Source: Paulinella micropora (taxonomy: Eukaryota > Cercozoa > Imbricatea > Euglyphida). From it: a DNA stretch of 64,000 nucleotides. Location of the stretch: assembly GCA_009731375.1 (NCBI GenBank), contig BJOX01000287.1, positions 134,467-198,466 of the forward strand. Direction: 5' to 3'. Every line of letters starts with the position of its first letter. Position 1 is the stretch's first letter. Below are positions 21,798 through 32,137 of this stretch, in pieces. Position numbers and translations under genes: made by a program. The notes below the pieces were generated by a model. It worked only from the letters and a program-made list of their open reading frames with translations. It was not told the DNA's origin and did no database searches.

Positions 21798-22413
21798 TGA
21801 GCTCTACACGCAGGCTATACCCGGCGCGGTCGAATGGCGCCCCCGCCCGGACGGACCCCTCCTCCGCGCCTACCAAGGCGATCTCTGCGACGAGGCTGGG
21901 GACGGCCGCGGCGCTCTCGTGAACCCCGCCAACTCCCTGCTTAAGCACGACGGTGGGGTGGCTAGAGCGCTCGTAGAAAGGGGAGGTGAGGACATCAACC
22001 GGGAGAGCCAGGCCTGGCTCCTGCGTAATGGCGGTAAGCTGTGGCTGGGCGAGGTCGCGGCGACCACTGCCGGCAGGCTGCGGGCGGAGGCGATACTGCA
22101 TGTGGTGGGCCCTTGTGTCCAGGAAGGGGAGCCGCTAACCGACACACACCGCCAACGACTGGCACAGGCCGTACGAGCCGTGCTCAAGCAGGCCGACACA
22201 CAAGGGTTCCGCTGGCTGGCCGTGCCGGCGATCTCTACTGGAATCTTTAACTTTCCCAAGGAGGAGGGCGCGCGGATTATTGTCGAGACCTGGGCGAAAT
22301 TCTGCCGCCAGGACCGCCGCCCCGCGCTGCAGGAGATCAGGCTGGTCAACCTCGACCAGGCCACCGCCGGGTGCGTGCGGGCGGCCCTGGCCCGGGCCTC
22401 GGCCCGGACGTAG
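21798..22413 (+). CDS. Macrodomain (ADP-ribose-binding) protein, 5' end missing
   Basis: About 200 readable residues form a nearly complete macrodomain. Visible are GDLCDEAGDGRGALVNPANS (ribose/phosphate-binding first loop with the conserved N-P-A-N), a KHDGGVARAL glycine loop, TTAGRL, ILHVVGP, and AVPAISTGIFNFPKE (second phosphate loop and adjacent helix). Macrodomains bind or hydrolyse ADP-ribose on proteins or as a free metabolite. The frame comes out of the gap, so the start and any N-terminal domain are unknown; it ends with TAG at 22411-22413. Many protists and large DNA viruses carry such proteins, so the domain alone does not identify the island's origin. Confidence 0.85.
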
Positions 22414-22638
22414 TCCGTGGAGGGGGGGGGGGGGGAAGGGGGGAAAGGNNNNNNNNNNNNNNNNNNNNNNNNNNNNNNNNNNNNNNNNNNNNCCCCCAGG
22501 AGCCCGCAGGTTCAGTCAACCGGTCCCGGCCTGGCTACCAGACTGTTTTTCTTTTACTTAGTAATATTAGCACGGCCTGTCCTTGCCTCGCTCTTCTCTC
22601 CCCCGGCGGCGCACGCGGCCCCGGGCTGCCGCGGCCGC

Positions 22639-23547
22639 CTAATCCGTATAGTGTACTTCTGAGGCCAGGCCCCGCGAGGCCTCCCGGTGCGAGAGCTCAC
22701 AGTCCGACAGGCGCTGGAAGGGCACCCCGCGCCGCGGCCGGCACTTCGCCAGTAACAGGTACAGCAACAGGCCGGCGCTCCCGGCGCCGAACAGCACCTG
22801 CGCCAGCAACACGAACCTGTCCTGCCCCGCCGCGGGGGCCGCCGGTACGGCCACTCGCACGGTGGACAGGGGCCCGTCGGCTGAGCTATTGGCGAACAGT
22901 ACCCACCGGCCGTCCTCCTTCGGCCCTGGCTCGGCGCCCAGCTCGTGGGCGGCTAGGAAACCCGCGAGCGCGTCGTGCGCGGCGCTGGCCGCGACGGGGG
23001 CCAGGTCCACTGACTGCCAGGGACGGGAGGGGCGGCTGCGCAGCTCGGTGAGCTGCGCGGTCAGGATCTGGACGATGATGGCCTCGCCCGGGCGCGCCGC
23101 CACCAGCGCCCCGGTCTCGAGCGAGAACAGCGCCTGCACGGAGCCCTCCTGCAGCTCACGGATAGGAGCCAGCGCTTCCAGCCCCGCGTCCACATACAGG
23201 CCGCCGTACCGCAGCAGGATAAAGTACTGCAGGAAGCCGTCGGGGGCCTGCGCGGGCTCCAGCGCTAGCTCGCGCTCGTGCTCTCGGACCAGGCAGTCGC
23301 GCTGGAGCGGGCTCCACACCACGTGCAGCCAGCCCGGGTACAGGCGGCTCCAGCTCAGGCTCGTGCCCCAGTACAGCGCCGCGCGCTCGGGATCCACCGT
23401 CCCGGGGGCGAACTGGTGCAGGAGCCAGGGGACGCGGCCGGGCTCCGGGCTCAGGGCAGACAGCTTGCTTTCGACCCCTCGGACCACGTCGCTACAGTTC
23501 GGCACGGAGTGGCCGGCCAGGGCCCCGACGACCCACAGAAGGAACAT
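22639..23547 (-). CDS. GT32-like glycosyltransferase with C-terminal membrane anchor
   Basis: This is a 302-residue protein with an ATG at 23547. The N-terminus MFLLWVVGALAG is a likely signal peptide. The GT32/DXD sugar-transferase pattern follows: PWLLHQF, then LYPGWLHVVW, then LQYFILLRYGGLYVDAGLEA at about residues 110-130. A hydrophobic segment near residue 250 (VLFGAGSAGLLLYLLLA) precedes a basic cytoplasmic-type tail, so it looks like a type I membrane protein of the secretory pathway. GT32 enzymes transfer sugars from nucleotide donors; the Asp pair normally holds a divalent metal. Here the motif reads D-A-G, so the second Asp is missing and activity is uncertain. It is convergent with the macrodomain gene. 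Confidence 0.75.
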   Translation of the reverse strand: MFLLWVVGALAGHSVPNCSDVVRGVESKLSALSPEPGRVPWLLHQFAPGTVDPERAALYWGTSLSWSRLYPGWLHVVWSPLQRDCLVREHERELALEPAQAPDGFLQYFILLRYGGLYVDAGLEALAPIRELQEGSVQALFSLETGALVAARPGEAIIVQILTAQLTELRSRPSRPWQSVDLAPVAASAAHDALAGFLAAHELGAEPGPKEDGRWVLFANSSADGPLSTVRVAVPAAPAAGQDRFVLLAQVLFGAGSAGLLLYLLLAKCRPRRGVPFQRLSDCELSHREASRGLASEVHYTD

Positions 23548-23660
23548 GCCGCTTTGCCCAGCACGCTTCTGCCGACCGCCTTTGTCTGGCCGCCGGCTCC
23601 CCCGCCGACGACCCGCGTGGCGGGCGGGGGGGGCCCTCTCCCCTTCCTCCCTCTTCTCCT

Positions 23661-23695
<35 letters not shown>

Positions 23696-24027
23696 GGGCC
23701 CGGNNNNNNNNNNNNNNNNNNNNNNNNNNNNNNNNNNNNNNNNNNNNNNNNNNNNNNNNNNNNNNNNNNNNNNNNNNNNNNNNNNNNNNNNNNNNNNNNN
23801 NNNNNNNNNNNNNNNNNNNNNNNNNNNNNNNNNNNNNNNNNNNNNNNNNNNNNNNNNNNNNNNNNNNNNNNNNNNNNNNNNNNNNNNNNNNNNNNNNNNN
23901 NNNNNNNNNNNNNNNNNNNNNNNNNNNNNNNNNNNNNNNNNNNNNNNNNNNNNNNNNNNNNNNNNNNNNNNNNNNNNNNNNNNNNNNNNNNNNGTGCAAC
24001 CAAGAGAGCAGAAAGGCCAAGACCTCC

Positions 24028-24382
24028 ATGCCGCTACTAACGGTGGTGCTGGCCACTGCTACGGGTGCGGACAGAGAGGCAGGCTAGCGAGAGGCCAGGG
24101 AAAACGAGGTCGTGCTCGGTTACCAACCTGGTCTGTGTGTGTGGGTGCTGTGCTGTAGCTACCACGCTGGGCGCCAAGCTGGGCGCCACGGCCAGTGCGG
24201 CCGTGTTGTCCGGCACCCTGGCTACGACCGCGGGCGGCGGGGCTGCCTCGTGGGCGCTGTGGAGCGCGGCGGCAGTGGTGCTACTCTGGACCTCCTGCTG
24301 GGGCCTGGCGTGCCGGCTCGCCAACGGCCTCTTCGCGCCCTCCTCGGGCCGCCGCAGCGTCCGCGCCACTTTTTCTTATTAA
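24028..24382 (+). CDS. Possible small membrane protein
   Basis: Downstream of the gap, an ATG at 24028 opens a short frame with a hydrophobic start (MPLLTVVLATAT) that stops soon. An overlapping frame to 24382 encodes two hydrophobic Ala/Gly-rich segments, including WALWSAAAVVLLWTSCWG, and ends RATFSY. Either a frameshift joins them or one is spurious. No family was recognised. Confidence 0.3.
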
Positions 24383-24589
24383 AAGCCCGGCCCCCTGAAA
24401 ACCTCCGCACGGCCGCCAGCAAAAGAGTGGCCACGAATATCGCTAAGGCCGAGAAAGTCAGCGGATTCCTCCCCCCTCCCCTGGGGTTAGCCCGGGCTGC
24501 AGTAGGAAGGGTTCGCCCCCCGCACGGGCGCCGCCGGCCTCGTCAGCGGCACCTGTCAGGCGTGTCTGGCTGCGCCACCCGGCCGGTTT

Positions 24590-25490
24590 AACTCGTGCAG
24601 TCGCACCGGCCTGCCAGCCCAACCTGTCCGGTGGCGCCGGCCGACCGACCGGACATGTCCGGTGGCACCGGCCGACCGACCGGACATGTCCGGTGGCACC
24701 GACCTGCCAGCCCAACCTGTCAGGTGGCACCTGCCGGCGGGTCTGGTCTGCCCGGTGGCACCGGCCGACCGGTCTTGCTTTATCGGGTGGCACCGGCCGC
24801 CGGGGTCTGATCTGCTGGGTGGCACCGCAGACCCGTGAGCGGTCCTGGTCGGCGGCCGGGTGGGGGGGGGGGTGCACAATGTTGGGCGACGGAAGGGAGA
24901 AGGGAGAGGGGAGAAGGGAGAGGGGAGAAGGGAGGGGGCGGGGGCGGCAGGGGGGTTGTGCGGGTGGCTGCCACCCGTGACCGGGTGATACCGGCCACCG
25001 GTGCCACCGGCCACCTGGCACCACAGCCTGTGGTGCACAATGCCTTTCCCCTCCCCTCCCTTCTCCCCTCCCGTCTCCCCTCTCCCTTCTCCCTTCCGTC
25101 GCCCAACATTGTGCGCCCCCCCAGCCGCCGACCGAGTCTGCTCGTAGGTCGGTGGTGCCACCGGCCAGACAGGACCACGCCGGCAGGTGCCACCCGACAA
25201 GTTCGGCTGGTCGCCCGGTGCCACCCGACAGGTCTGGTTGGTCCGCCGGTGCCACCGGTAGGGTAGGACCCGCCGGCTGGCGTCACCGACAAGTTTGGTC
25301 GGTCGGCAGGTGCCACCGGTAGGATAGGACGGGTTGGCTGGTGCCACCTGGCAGACCAGGCCCGCCGGCCGGTGCCACCCGACAGGTTTGGCTGGTCGGC
25401 CGGTGCCACCAGGCGGACCAGACCCGCCGGCCGGCGCCACCCGACAGGTTTGGCTAGTCGGTCGGTGCCACCCGGCAGGTTAAAGTGTCC
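24590..25490. repeat. Large palindromic minisatellite array (~900 bp)
   Basis: The left half is built of ~33 bp units with GGTGGCACCGGCC and the right half of the reverse-complement type GGTGCCACCGGCC. The central parts also mirror each other: GCACAATGTTGGGCGACGGA (~24872) against TCCGTCGCCCAACATTGTGC (~25097), and GGGAGAAGGGAGAGG against CCTCTCCCTTCTCCC. The symmetry centre is near 24.995 kb. This is an imperfect inverted repeat with arms of ~400-490 bp. The many open frames here are repeat artefacts. Confidence 0.8.
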
Positions 25491-25549
25491 GGCCAGACCG
25501 GGGCACGGCTCGTGGGCGGCCCCAGGTGCAAAAACAAAAGCCCAGGATT

Positions 25550-26419
25550 TTAAGCAGGAAAGTAACTGTACGCTGCTCTGCCGCAGCTGGCAGCCGAATC
25601 CGCGGCCGCTGCTGTCCTGTCCATATTAGGTTGGTGGGGTAGCGGCGGTGGCCTGACCTGGGAGCAAGATGGGCATGCTCCTCGCTCCCGCGTAACACTA
25701 CTAAAATTCGGCCAGAAATTCACTGGTGTCTGCAGGACTTGCTGGCCGCGCATCGTAAGCCCCTGCAGGAAGACTTCGGGACCCTCGTTTTGCTTCCTCT
25801 GCCGCTTTGACGAAGTATCCAAGAGGAGCGCAGACTGATGTGAGGGGGCGCGGTCAACGCTACTACGGCCTGAATTCCCTGATAACCCAGCATTCCTAGG
25901 ATGGTGTACCACCAGACGCCCTGGAGAAGCATCATCGCCAGATGAAGCCGTAGTCGTTGCTACTGGTGACACGTTACTGGGAGCAGAGTGTAGCCAAACA
26001 GCTGGCGTATCTTTGGTACGCGCTACGTGGAAAGAAGTAGTCGATGATCCCCCCGCCGTGGGTACGTCGGCTTGAGGAGGTAACGCGGGTCGGTGCTCCC
26101 TCACGTCCGCGCCATATGGCACCGGCCGCTGCGCCGCTTGTGCCGTTTGTGCCGCTGGCGCCACCTGTGCCGCTGGCGCCGCCTGCGCTGCTTGCGCGTG
26201 TACGTATCCCTCTAGGAAGGCCTGCAGGTGCGACAAGCGTCCATACGAGTTTAGGTAAGCTACTACCAGTGTCTGTTTGTTTGTCCCTGCCTTCCTCAGA
26301 AATCTAGAGTAAGTATGGCAGCGCCAGCAAGAAGTTTCGAACGAGGCGATGAGTTTTTGGAAATCTTGCTCGTCTAGGGCCTTGACGTACTCCGCTAATT
26401 TGGTATTTCTCTGCTGCAT
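25550..26419 (-). CDS. Unknown Ala/Ser-rich protein
   Basis: This is a 289-residue frame starting with ATG at 26419. The N-terminal ~85 residues look folded and helical (LAEYVKALDEQDFQKLIASF, then CWRCHTYSRFLRK). A low-complexity AQAAPAAQVAPAAQ repeat follows, then a long Ser/Pro-rich, probably disordered part with a basic KRQRK cluster that could be a nuclear localisation signal. CPSC sits near the C-terminus. No family was recognised. Composition and position match the other island genes. Confidence 0.5.
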   Translation of the reverse strand: MQQRNTKLAEYVKALDEQDFQKLIASFETSCWRCHTYSRFLRKAGTNKQTLVVAYLNSYGRLSHLQAFLEGYVHAQAAQAAPAAQVAPAAQTAQAAQRPVPYGADVREHRPALPPQADVPTAGGSSTTSFHVARTKDTPAVWLHSAPSNVSPVATTTASSGDDASPGRLVVHHPRNAGLSGNSGRSSVDRAPSHQSALLLDTSSKRQRKQNEGPEVFLQGLTMRGQQVLQTPVNFWPNFSSVTRERGACPSCSQVRPPPLPHQPNMDRTAAAADSAASCGRAAYSYFPA

Positions 26420-26758
26420 AGTGCCTCACTAGCCAAGGGTGGGCGCGCGCGGGCGTGCTGTTAAGGTGTGCTGTGGCCAGTTGGCGAAGAGGAGGGTATG
26501 GCGTTTTTATTCTCTCTCTCCCTCCCCCCGGCAGCCCCTACCTGTCTCTCTCCCCTCCTTGCCAACACGCGCGCTCCGGCGCCACCAGGGGCGGAATTCG
26601 CGGAGAGGGGCGGGAGAGAAGAGTACGGGGCGTGTCGTCCCTCCCCCCCCGCCCCCCAGGCCCCCGGCCCACTGCCCCGTGCCCTGGGCCGGTGGGCAGG
26701 CGGGCCGGGGCCGCGGCGGCTAGGCCCGGGGGGAGGGACAGCCAGCCCCGTGGCCTCG

Positions 26759-27058
26759 CTACCTCGCCCCCGCCGTCCTCCCTCGGTGGCGGCTGGCGCC
26801 GGCGCACGTGCGTTCGAGTCCGGGCAGCGGCGGCCCCCCGCCCCAGCGACGGGCCGGGGCCTCGCCCGGGGGGGCGGGCGCCCCGCCGCCCAGGGCCCCG
26901 CGCGCGCGAGCCAGGGCCCGGTCGGCCGCCCGCAGCAGTTGGTCGCATTCCTGTACGAGGTCTAGGCACGACGACTCCAGCGTGCCCGGCGGGGCCGGAC
27001 CCGGGCCGGCGGAGCCCGCGTGGCCGGCAGGCACGGGGGCACCCGGCGCGTCGTCCAT
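26759..27058 (-). CDS. Possible small protein, unknown
   Basis: This is a 99-residue frame with ATG at 27058, divergent from the BspA-repeat gene (~250 bp between starts). A short predicted helix, LDLVQECDQLLRAADRAL, is flanked by Pro/Gly/Arg-rich sequence. GC-rich DNA gives many chance frames, so this call rests only on the in-place ATG and the helix. The stretch 26420-26758 shows nothing else supported. Confidence 0.25.
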   Translation of the reverse strand: MDDAPGAPVPAGHAGSAGPGPAPPGTLESSCLDLVQECDQLLRAADRALARARGALGGGAPAPPGEAPARRWGGGPPLPGLERTCAGASRHRGRTAGAR

Positions 27059-27309
27059 GGTTTGGCCGGGGAGGAATGAGCGGGCGATGACCGGCCGCTC
27101 GGCCCTGTCCGCCTCCTGCCCCGCCCGTGCCCCCCCTTCCCCAACCCCGAGGGGAAGAAACGAGAGAACCCCCTCCCCGGGAGAGCAGGAGGCGGAGGGG
27201 AGGGGCAGCTTCCTCCCTCTTTCTCCCCTGCCTCCAGGCCAGGCTGCGGGAGGGCCGGCAAAAGCGAGCGGCGGCGAGTAGTAGGTCTTGGCAAAGGAGG
27301 ACCCTTAGC

Positions 27310-29844
27310 ATGCCCTGGCGGAGCACAGCACAGCTGTGGGTTCTGTTGGCCTGGTGGGCAACCCTGGCCCGGGGTTTCTGCCCCTATCACCCATCCGGTG
27401 CGAGCACGGCCTCACCTAGCCCGGCGCCTGGCCCGGCGACGGTGCTGCTAGAAATCAACGTGACGGTCAGCGGGGCCCAGTACACTATCCCGGCCAGCGG
27501 CCTTGGCTTGGCCAGGCGCCGGACGGGCCAGCAGCTGGCCGCGGGCTACACGGTGGCTTGGGGCGATGGCTCGGCGCCCGGGTACTGCCAGCACGACGGC
27601 GCGCCGTGCAACCACACGTACGCTAACCCCGGCACGTACTCCCTCGAGCTGTCGGGCCCGGTCCTGGGCTGGAGCATGCTGTTTGCTACGACCACGGTCT
27701 GCCGGGACTACTTCGCTGGTGCGTGGAACGATGGGTTTGCGAATACGTGCCTTATGTACGCGGGCGAGGCCAAGTACGAGGAACACCAGCTCCTGGCCCT
27801 CGCTGTTGAGTGGCAACGGCATGTGTGATTGGTACGTGGGTTCCGTGAATCAGGGCACGCTGGGGCTGGACGCTCCGCAGGTCTGCTGCGTCTGCGGTGG
27901 CGGCGAACAACAGCCAGGCGAAGAGCCGGGCGCTGCTCTGACTGCCATTCGCCACTGGGGGCAAATCGAGCTGCACCCGACGGCGGGCCGCCACTTACAG
28001 AACCTGGCGTCGCTGACGTACATGGCGCCCCTGCCGCCCGCGCCGGGCCTGACGTCACTGTACCGGTCCTTTAGCGGGTTGGACTCGCTGGCCGGGGCCC
28101 TGGACGTGTCGGCGCTGGACACGAGCCAGGTAGAGAACCTCGGCTACGTGTTTGCCGAGTCCTTCCTGGTGGAGCCCCAGGGCCTCGCGCAATGGCAGGT
28201 GGGTGCCGTGCGCGACCTGTCTTTTGCTTTCGCACAGACCGGGGGCCGCTTTGTAGGCGTGGAGGGCTGGACCACGAGTGCGCTGGTCAACGCCACGGGC
28301 GCCTTCAGCCACGCGGTGGGCTTCGACCGGGACCTGAACGGCTGGCACGTGTCGGGGCTCCTGGACTACCGCCTCATGTTCGCCGGCGCGGCCAATTTTA
28401 GCCACGGCCTGCCGTCGTGGTGGCAGTCGCTGCCCGGGCCGTTCTCCGAGAGCGACTGCACGGACGCGCTGCGCGGCACGAGGCTGCAGCGGACCGCGGG
28501 CCTGGCCTCGGCTTGTGGTCTCGCTCACCACGACCTGATCCTGCGTTACCAGACTACCCAAAGCTGTGGGGGCTCGTATCGTCCCGCCTTGCGGTTCCTG
28601 GACCCGGGCGTGGCGGGCGTCAACGGCCAGACGGCGGGTAGCCACAGCTTCTCGGTCGACTTCGGGCTGGGCGGGGGCTTCGTGTCCTGCCAGCAGGCAG
28701 CCGGCACGAGCACGTGCGCCTCGCCCGTCAGCTCGGCACCTTACTTGCCACGCCAACTGCGCCTCCGTGGCATGCTGGACGGCCTGCAGGGCTTTACCCA
28801 TGGATGTGTGCGTATCCTAGAGGTGTCCAGTTGGGGCCAAGTGAGCATGACGACGAGGCTGTCTTCCTGGTATGCCTCTTTCCCTAGCAATACGCGGTAC
28901 AACTGGCTCTTCAATGCCGGTACAATCGACGGCCAGGAGTACCAGACCCAGTGTACCTACTTGGCCCCGATCCAGGGCACCCGCGCCTTTGCTCACGTGG
29001 ACGACTTCAGGTTCCTCCTGTTTAACTACCAAGCTCTGGTGGGGGACATTGGTCACTGGGACGTACCTCTGTCCGGCAGTCTCTTCGCCATACTGGATTC
29101 TGCCTATGCTTTCAACCAGCCCTTGTTCTGGAATACGACCGGGGTGACAAGCCTGAATTCGGTCTTCGTGAACACGAGGGTCTTCAACGCGGACCTCAGC
29201 GCGCTGGACGTTAGTAACGTTCAGTCCTTTGATTCCATGTTCGAAGGTGCCAGGGACTTCAATCAGCCCCTGGCAAGCTGGAACACTAGAAGTGCCACGC
29301 GTTTCTCCAGTATGTTTTCGAAGACGCAAAGTTTAACCATGACATTAGCAGCTGGAACGTAAGTCAAGTCACGGTTTTCGACTTCATGTTCTACGAAGCG
29401 CGAGAATTTTACCAGCCCTTAGCAGGCTGGAAGATTGCTGCCCCGAGCACCAGCATGGTAGGTATGTTTCAGGATACTCGCAAGTTCAACCGGCCCCTGG
29501 CCGCCTGGAATATGTCGACGGTGCACGACATAAGCTACCAGTTCGCCAACGCCAAGGCCTTCAACCAGGATCTCAGCGGCTGGGACGTGCGCTCTCTCCA
29601 CCGCGGAGATGACATGTGGCACAGAAACCGCCACATCTTCGACGGCGCCTGCGCCTTCAACCAAGACCTGAGCGCCTGGAACGTGCAGGCGTTTGTACTG
29701 GAAGTGTGTCAGGATTTCGTGCAGTCGGGCTGGTTCACGTTCGCCCAGTTGCCGTACGTGGCTTGCCAGCAAGCGTATGGCGCCGGTAGCTTTACGACCA
29801 CGAACCAGCAAGACCGACAGACCTACTGTGCCAGTCTGCCTTAG
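27310..29844 (+). CDS. Secreted protein with PKD-like domain and BspA/DUF285 repeats (two frameshifts)
   Basis: ATG at 27310 is followed by a signal peptide (LWVLLAWWATLARG). A PKD-like segment follows (YTVAWGDGSAPGYC, then HTYANPGTYSLELSG). From about 28.0 kb to the end there are repeats of the BspA/DUF285 type, with FNQPLASWN, FNQDLSGWDV, FNADLSALDVSNV and FDSMFEGA. Such repeats form extracellular leucine-rich-like surfaces used in adhesion or recognition. The frame changes twice: near 27800 (to the 27503-29362 frame) and at a T run at 29313-29316 (to the frame ending 29844). Coding similarity continues on both sides, so these are sequencing errors or recent breaks. There is no C-terminal anchor, so it is probably secreted. 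Total length is about 840 residues. Confidence 0.8.
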
Positions 29845-30313
29845 CCCGTGGGACCCATGGGGGCCCGTGGGGGGGCCCGTGGTGCACCCACGGTCGGGCT
29901 AGAACTAGCTGGCCTGGGGGCTTCTCTCACCGGACGCGCGGTTAGAGAGCTTAAAAGCCGAAGGGGCCCTGCTCCTTTGTTCCGCGCGGGCAGCGTGAGC
30001 GGCGAGCGAGGAGAGGGAGGGGAAAAAGAGGGTTGTGCACGCCGCCCCCCCCGGGGATCCCGATATTAGACAGGAAGCCAAAAGGGNNNNNNNNNNGGGG
30101 AGATGGCACCTCGCCCCCCCCGCCCCCCCCAGTGGTCGCCGTGAGTTCTTAAAAGTAAAAGTCGGGCTCTGCAACAGAAACCTGGTTAGCCTTAGCACCC
30201 CGGCCACCGGAATGCGGCGGGGCTATGACAGCCCCAGAACTCTTTGCTCCGTCAGGCCTGCAAGACGTCGGTCAGCAGAACCGTGGGGGTTCGGGGGCCG
30301 GGAACCGGGGGCC
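29845..30313. other. Intergenic, GC-rich, with 10-N gap
   Basis: This separates two convergent genes. It holds GGGCCCGTGG-type short repeats just after the stop at 29842-29844 and a 10-N gap at 30087-30096. No gene was seen. Confidence 0.6.
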
Positions 30314-32137
30314 TTAAGCACCCGGGCCGGTGTAGACTAGGCGGGCGCGGGCGAGCGCGGACGACGGGCTCCCGCCCGACCAGCGCACCTCCACGTTTCG
30401 CGCCCCCCCGTCGCTGCCGCGCACACAGACGAGGGGCGGGCAGTTGCCGCAGTGCAGCAAGTACAGCCGCACGGGCGGCGCGCCGGGGGGCGCACACAGC
30501 GTGAGCCGCCGGCAGCCCAGCCCCCCCGCACCCCGCAGCAGGACTACCCGGTTCAGGGGGCAGAGCCGCAACAGCCACGCCGGGTCGGGAGGGCTCAGGG
30601 GCCCGGCGCCCAGCAGCACACGCTGCACGCACGGCAGCGCCAGCCCCCGCGGGCTGCGCAGCGCTTGCCACAGGGCGCCCTGGACCTCGCAAGCTACCTC
30701 CGGGGCCAGCCAGGGCCGGGCGGTCTGTAGGCAGGCCAGGCGGTCCGGCCGCCCGAGCGAGACCCCCGCCCAGGGCTGGTGGTAGCCGCGGGCCAAGAGA
30801 TCGTGGTCCAGCCCGTTCGGCCAGTGCAGCCCCTGGCAGTGCAGCAGTGTGTGCCGGAAGAAGGCCGGCGGGGCGGCCGGCAGCAGCAGGGGCGCCTGTG
30901 CGGTGGGCGCCAGCCCCAGGAGCCACAACTCCCGGGGCGCGCGGCCCGGGTGGACGCGGAGGCGCCCCGCCCGCTCCGGGCCCACCCCTAGCAGCAAGGT
31001 GTGCTGCGGCGACAGAAAACGGAGGCCCAGCTCGTCCTGGCCGTCCACGGCGCCCAGCGCGGCCGTCAAGTCGTACCGGGTCTGCGAGTCGCGGTCGTCG
31101 TCTTCGATGACCGTGAGAGCGCACTGGCCCCGGACGGTGAGGCTGGGCAGGCCCCAGCCTACCTTGGTTTCCGCCAGGCGCGGGCAGTCTACCAGCACGA
31201 CCCCGGCCGGCCGGGGCGCCCGTGCAGCGGCGAACGTCGGGAGGAGCAAGCCCTTCAGGGTAGACAAGCCACAGTCTTCGAACCACAGCTTCTCGGCGGT
31301 GGTGGAGACAAACCGCGGGCGCTGGCAGCCCCGCAGGCACAGCTTCAGGGGCGGTGGCTCCGGGCACAAAAACACAACTGTGTGCGCTCGTGGTAGCACC
31401 AGGGTGGTGTCAGGGGCGCGGGCTGCCGGCGCCGCCCTCCGCCAGCAGCGGGCGACGCGGCCCGGGCCGGGGCGGGGGCGCAGCGACACACGACAGTCCA
31501 GCAGGGTGTCCGAGGCGAGCGCCCAGTCCGGGCGCGCCCCGCCGGCCGCCGCGTCCGTGCACTGGAGCCACAGGGTGCGGAGCCGGCCGAAGGCGGCCGG
31601 CAGCAGAGTGAACAAGGCCTGGACATCCACCCCGCCCCCACCGCGGACGTGCAACTTCTCCACCAGGCCGGGCCGGAAGAAGTGGCCGGCCCCGCCGGGG
31701 GGGCGCTCGCACAGCTGCCGCAAAAAGTCGGACACGTAGGCCCGGCCGGCGGTCGGCTGGGCCGCGCGGCAGTCGAGCTCCAGGCGGCGGAACCAACCCT
31801 TCGCGAGCCAGCCGCACCACACGGCGGGGGTAAAGGCGCGCTGTACCCTCAGCAGGCGCTGCGCGCGGCCTTTCGCCGCGCCCCAGCACCCCCGGTCCGG
31901 CAAGAGCGCCAGCAGCCCCCGGACGTGCGCTACGAACGCGGCGGTGGGGGCCGCGCCGTCCGCGCGGAGGCAGGCTCCCCACGCGTGGCCGAGGGCCGGG
32001 CGGTTGCGCAGCGCCGGGCCCGCGGGTGGCGGGGGGGGCGTCCCTGCCACACCCACCCGGTGGCACAGCGCGGCGTAGTACTCGTCGGTGAGCCGGTCGC
32101 GCTCGGCCGGCGGCAGCCCGGCCCTGTATAGGACAGA
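30314..32137 (-). CDS. Unknown LRR-like protein, N-terminus cut by Copia fragment
   Basis: A minus-strand frame of about 607 codons is open up to the Copia junction at 32138. The N-terminal ~30 visible residues include AERDRLTDEYYAAL. The body is Leu/Arg/Pro-rich with irregular repeats of LRRLELDC, VEKLHVRG, LRTLWLQC, AEKLWFEDCGL and PRELWLLGL, which look like degenerate leucine-rich repeats. It ends with TAG at 30314-30316. The true start is lost because the Copia sequence begins inside the frame. An F-box/LRR or BspA-type relative is possible, but no family is secure. Confidence 0.55.
   Translation of the reverse strand, partial: SVLYRAGLPPAERDRLTDEYYAALCHRVGVAGTPPPPPAGPALRNRPALGHAWGACLRADGAAPTAAFVAHVRGLLALLPDRGCWGAAKGRAQRLLRVQRAFTPAVWCGWLAKGWFRRLELDCRAAQPTAGRAYVSDFLRQLCERPPGGAGHFFRPGLVEKLHVRGGGGVDVQALFTLLPAAFGRLRTLWLQCTDAAAGGARPDWALASDTLLDCRVSLRPRPGPGRVARCWRRAAPAARAPDTTLVLPRAHTVVFLCPEPPPLKLCLRGCQRPRFVSTTAEKLWFEDCGLSTLKGLLLPTFAAARAPRPAGVVLVDCPRLAETKVGWGLPSLTVRGQCALTVIEDDDRDSQTRYDLTAALGAVDGQDELGLRFLSPQHTLLLGVGPERAGRLRVHPGRAPRELWLLGLAPTAQAPLLLPAAPPAFFRHTLLHCQGLHWPNGLDHDLLARGYHQPWAGVSLGRPDRLACLQTARPWLAPEVACEVQGALWQALRSPRGLALPCVQRVLLGAGPLSPPDPAWLLRLCPLNRVVLLRGAGGLGCRRLTLCAPPGAPPVRLYLLHCGNCPPLVCVRGSDGGARNVEVRWSGGSPSSALARARLVYTGPGA

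Noticed and set aside
23661-23703. Poly-C run as a biological feature
   Set aside because: It directly abuts an assembly gap, so its length is likely a sequencing or assembly artefact.
24458-25440. Long overlapping frames with repeated AGATGHVRSVG/APADRPDMSGG-type sequence
   Set aside because: These are translations of the palindromic minisatellite; several frames are open at once because the unit length lacks stops.
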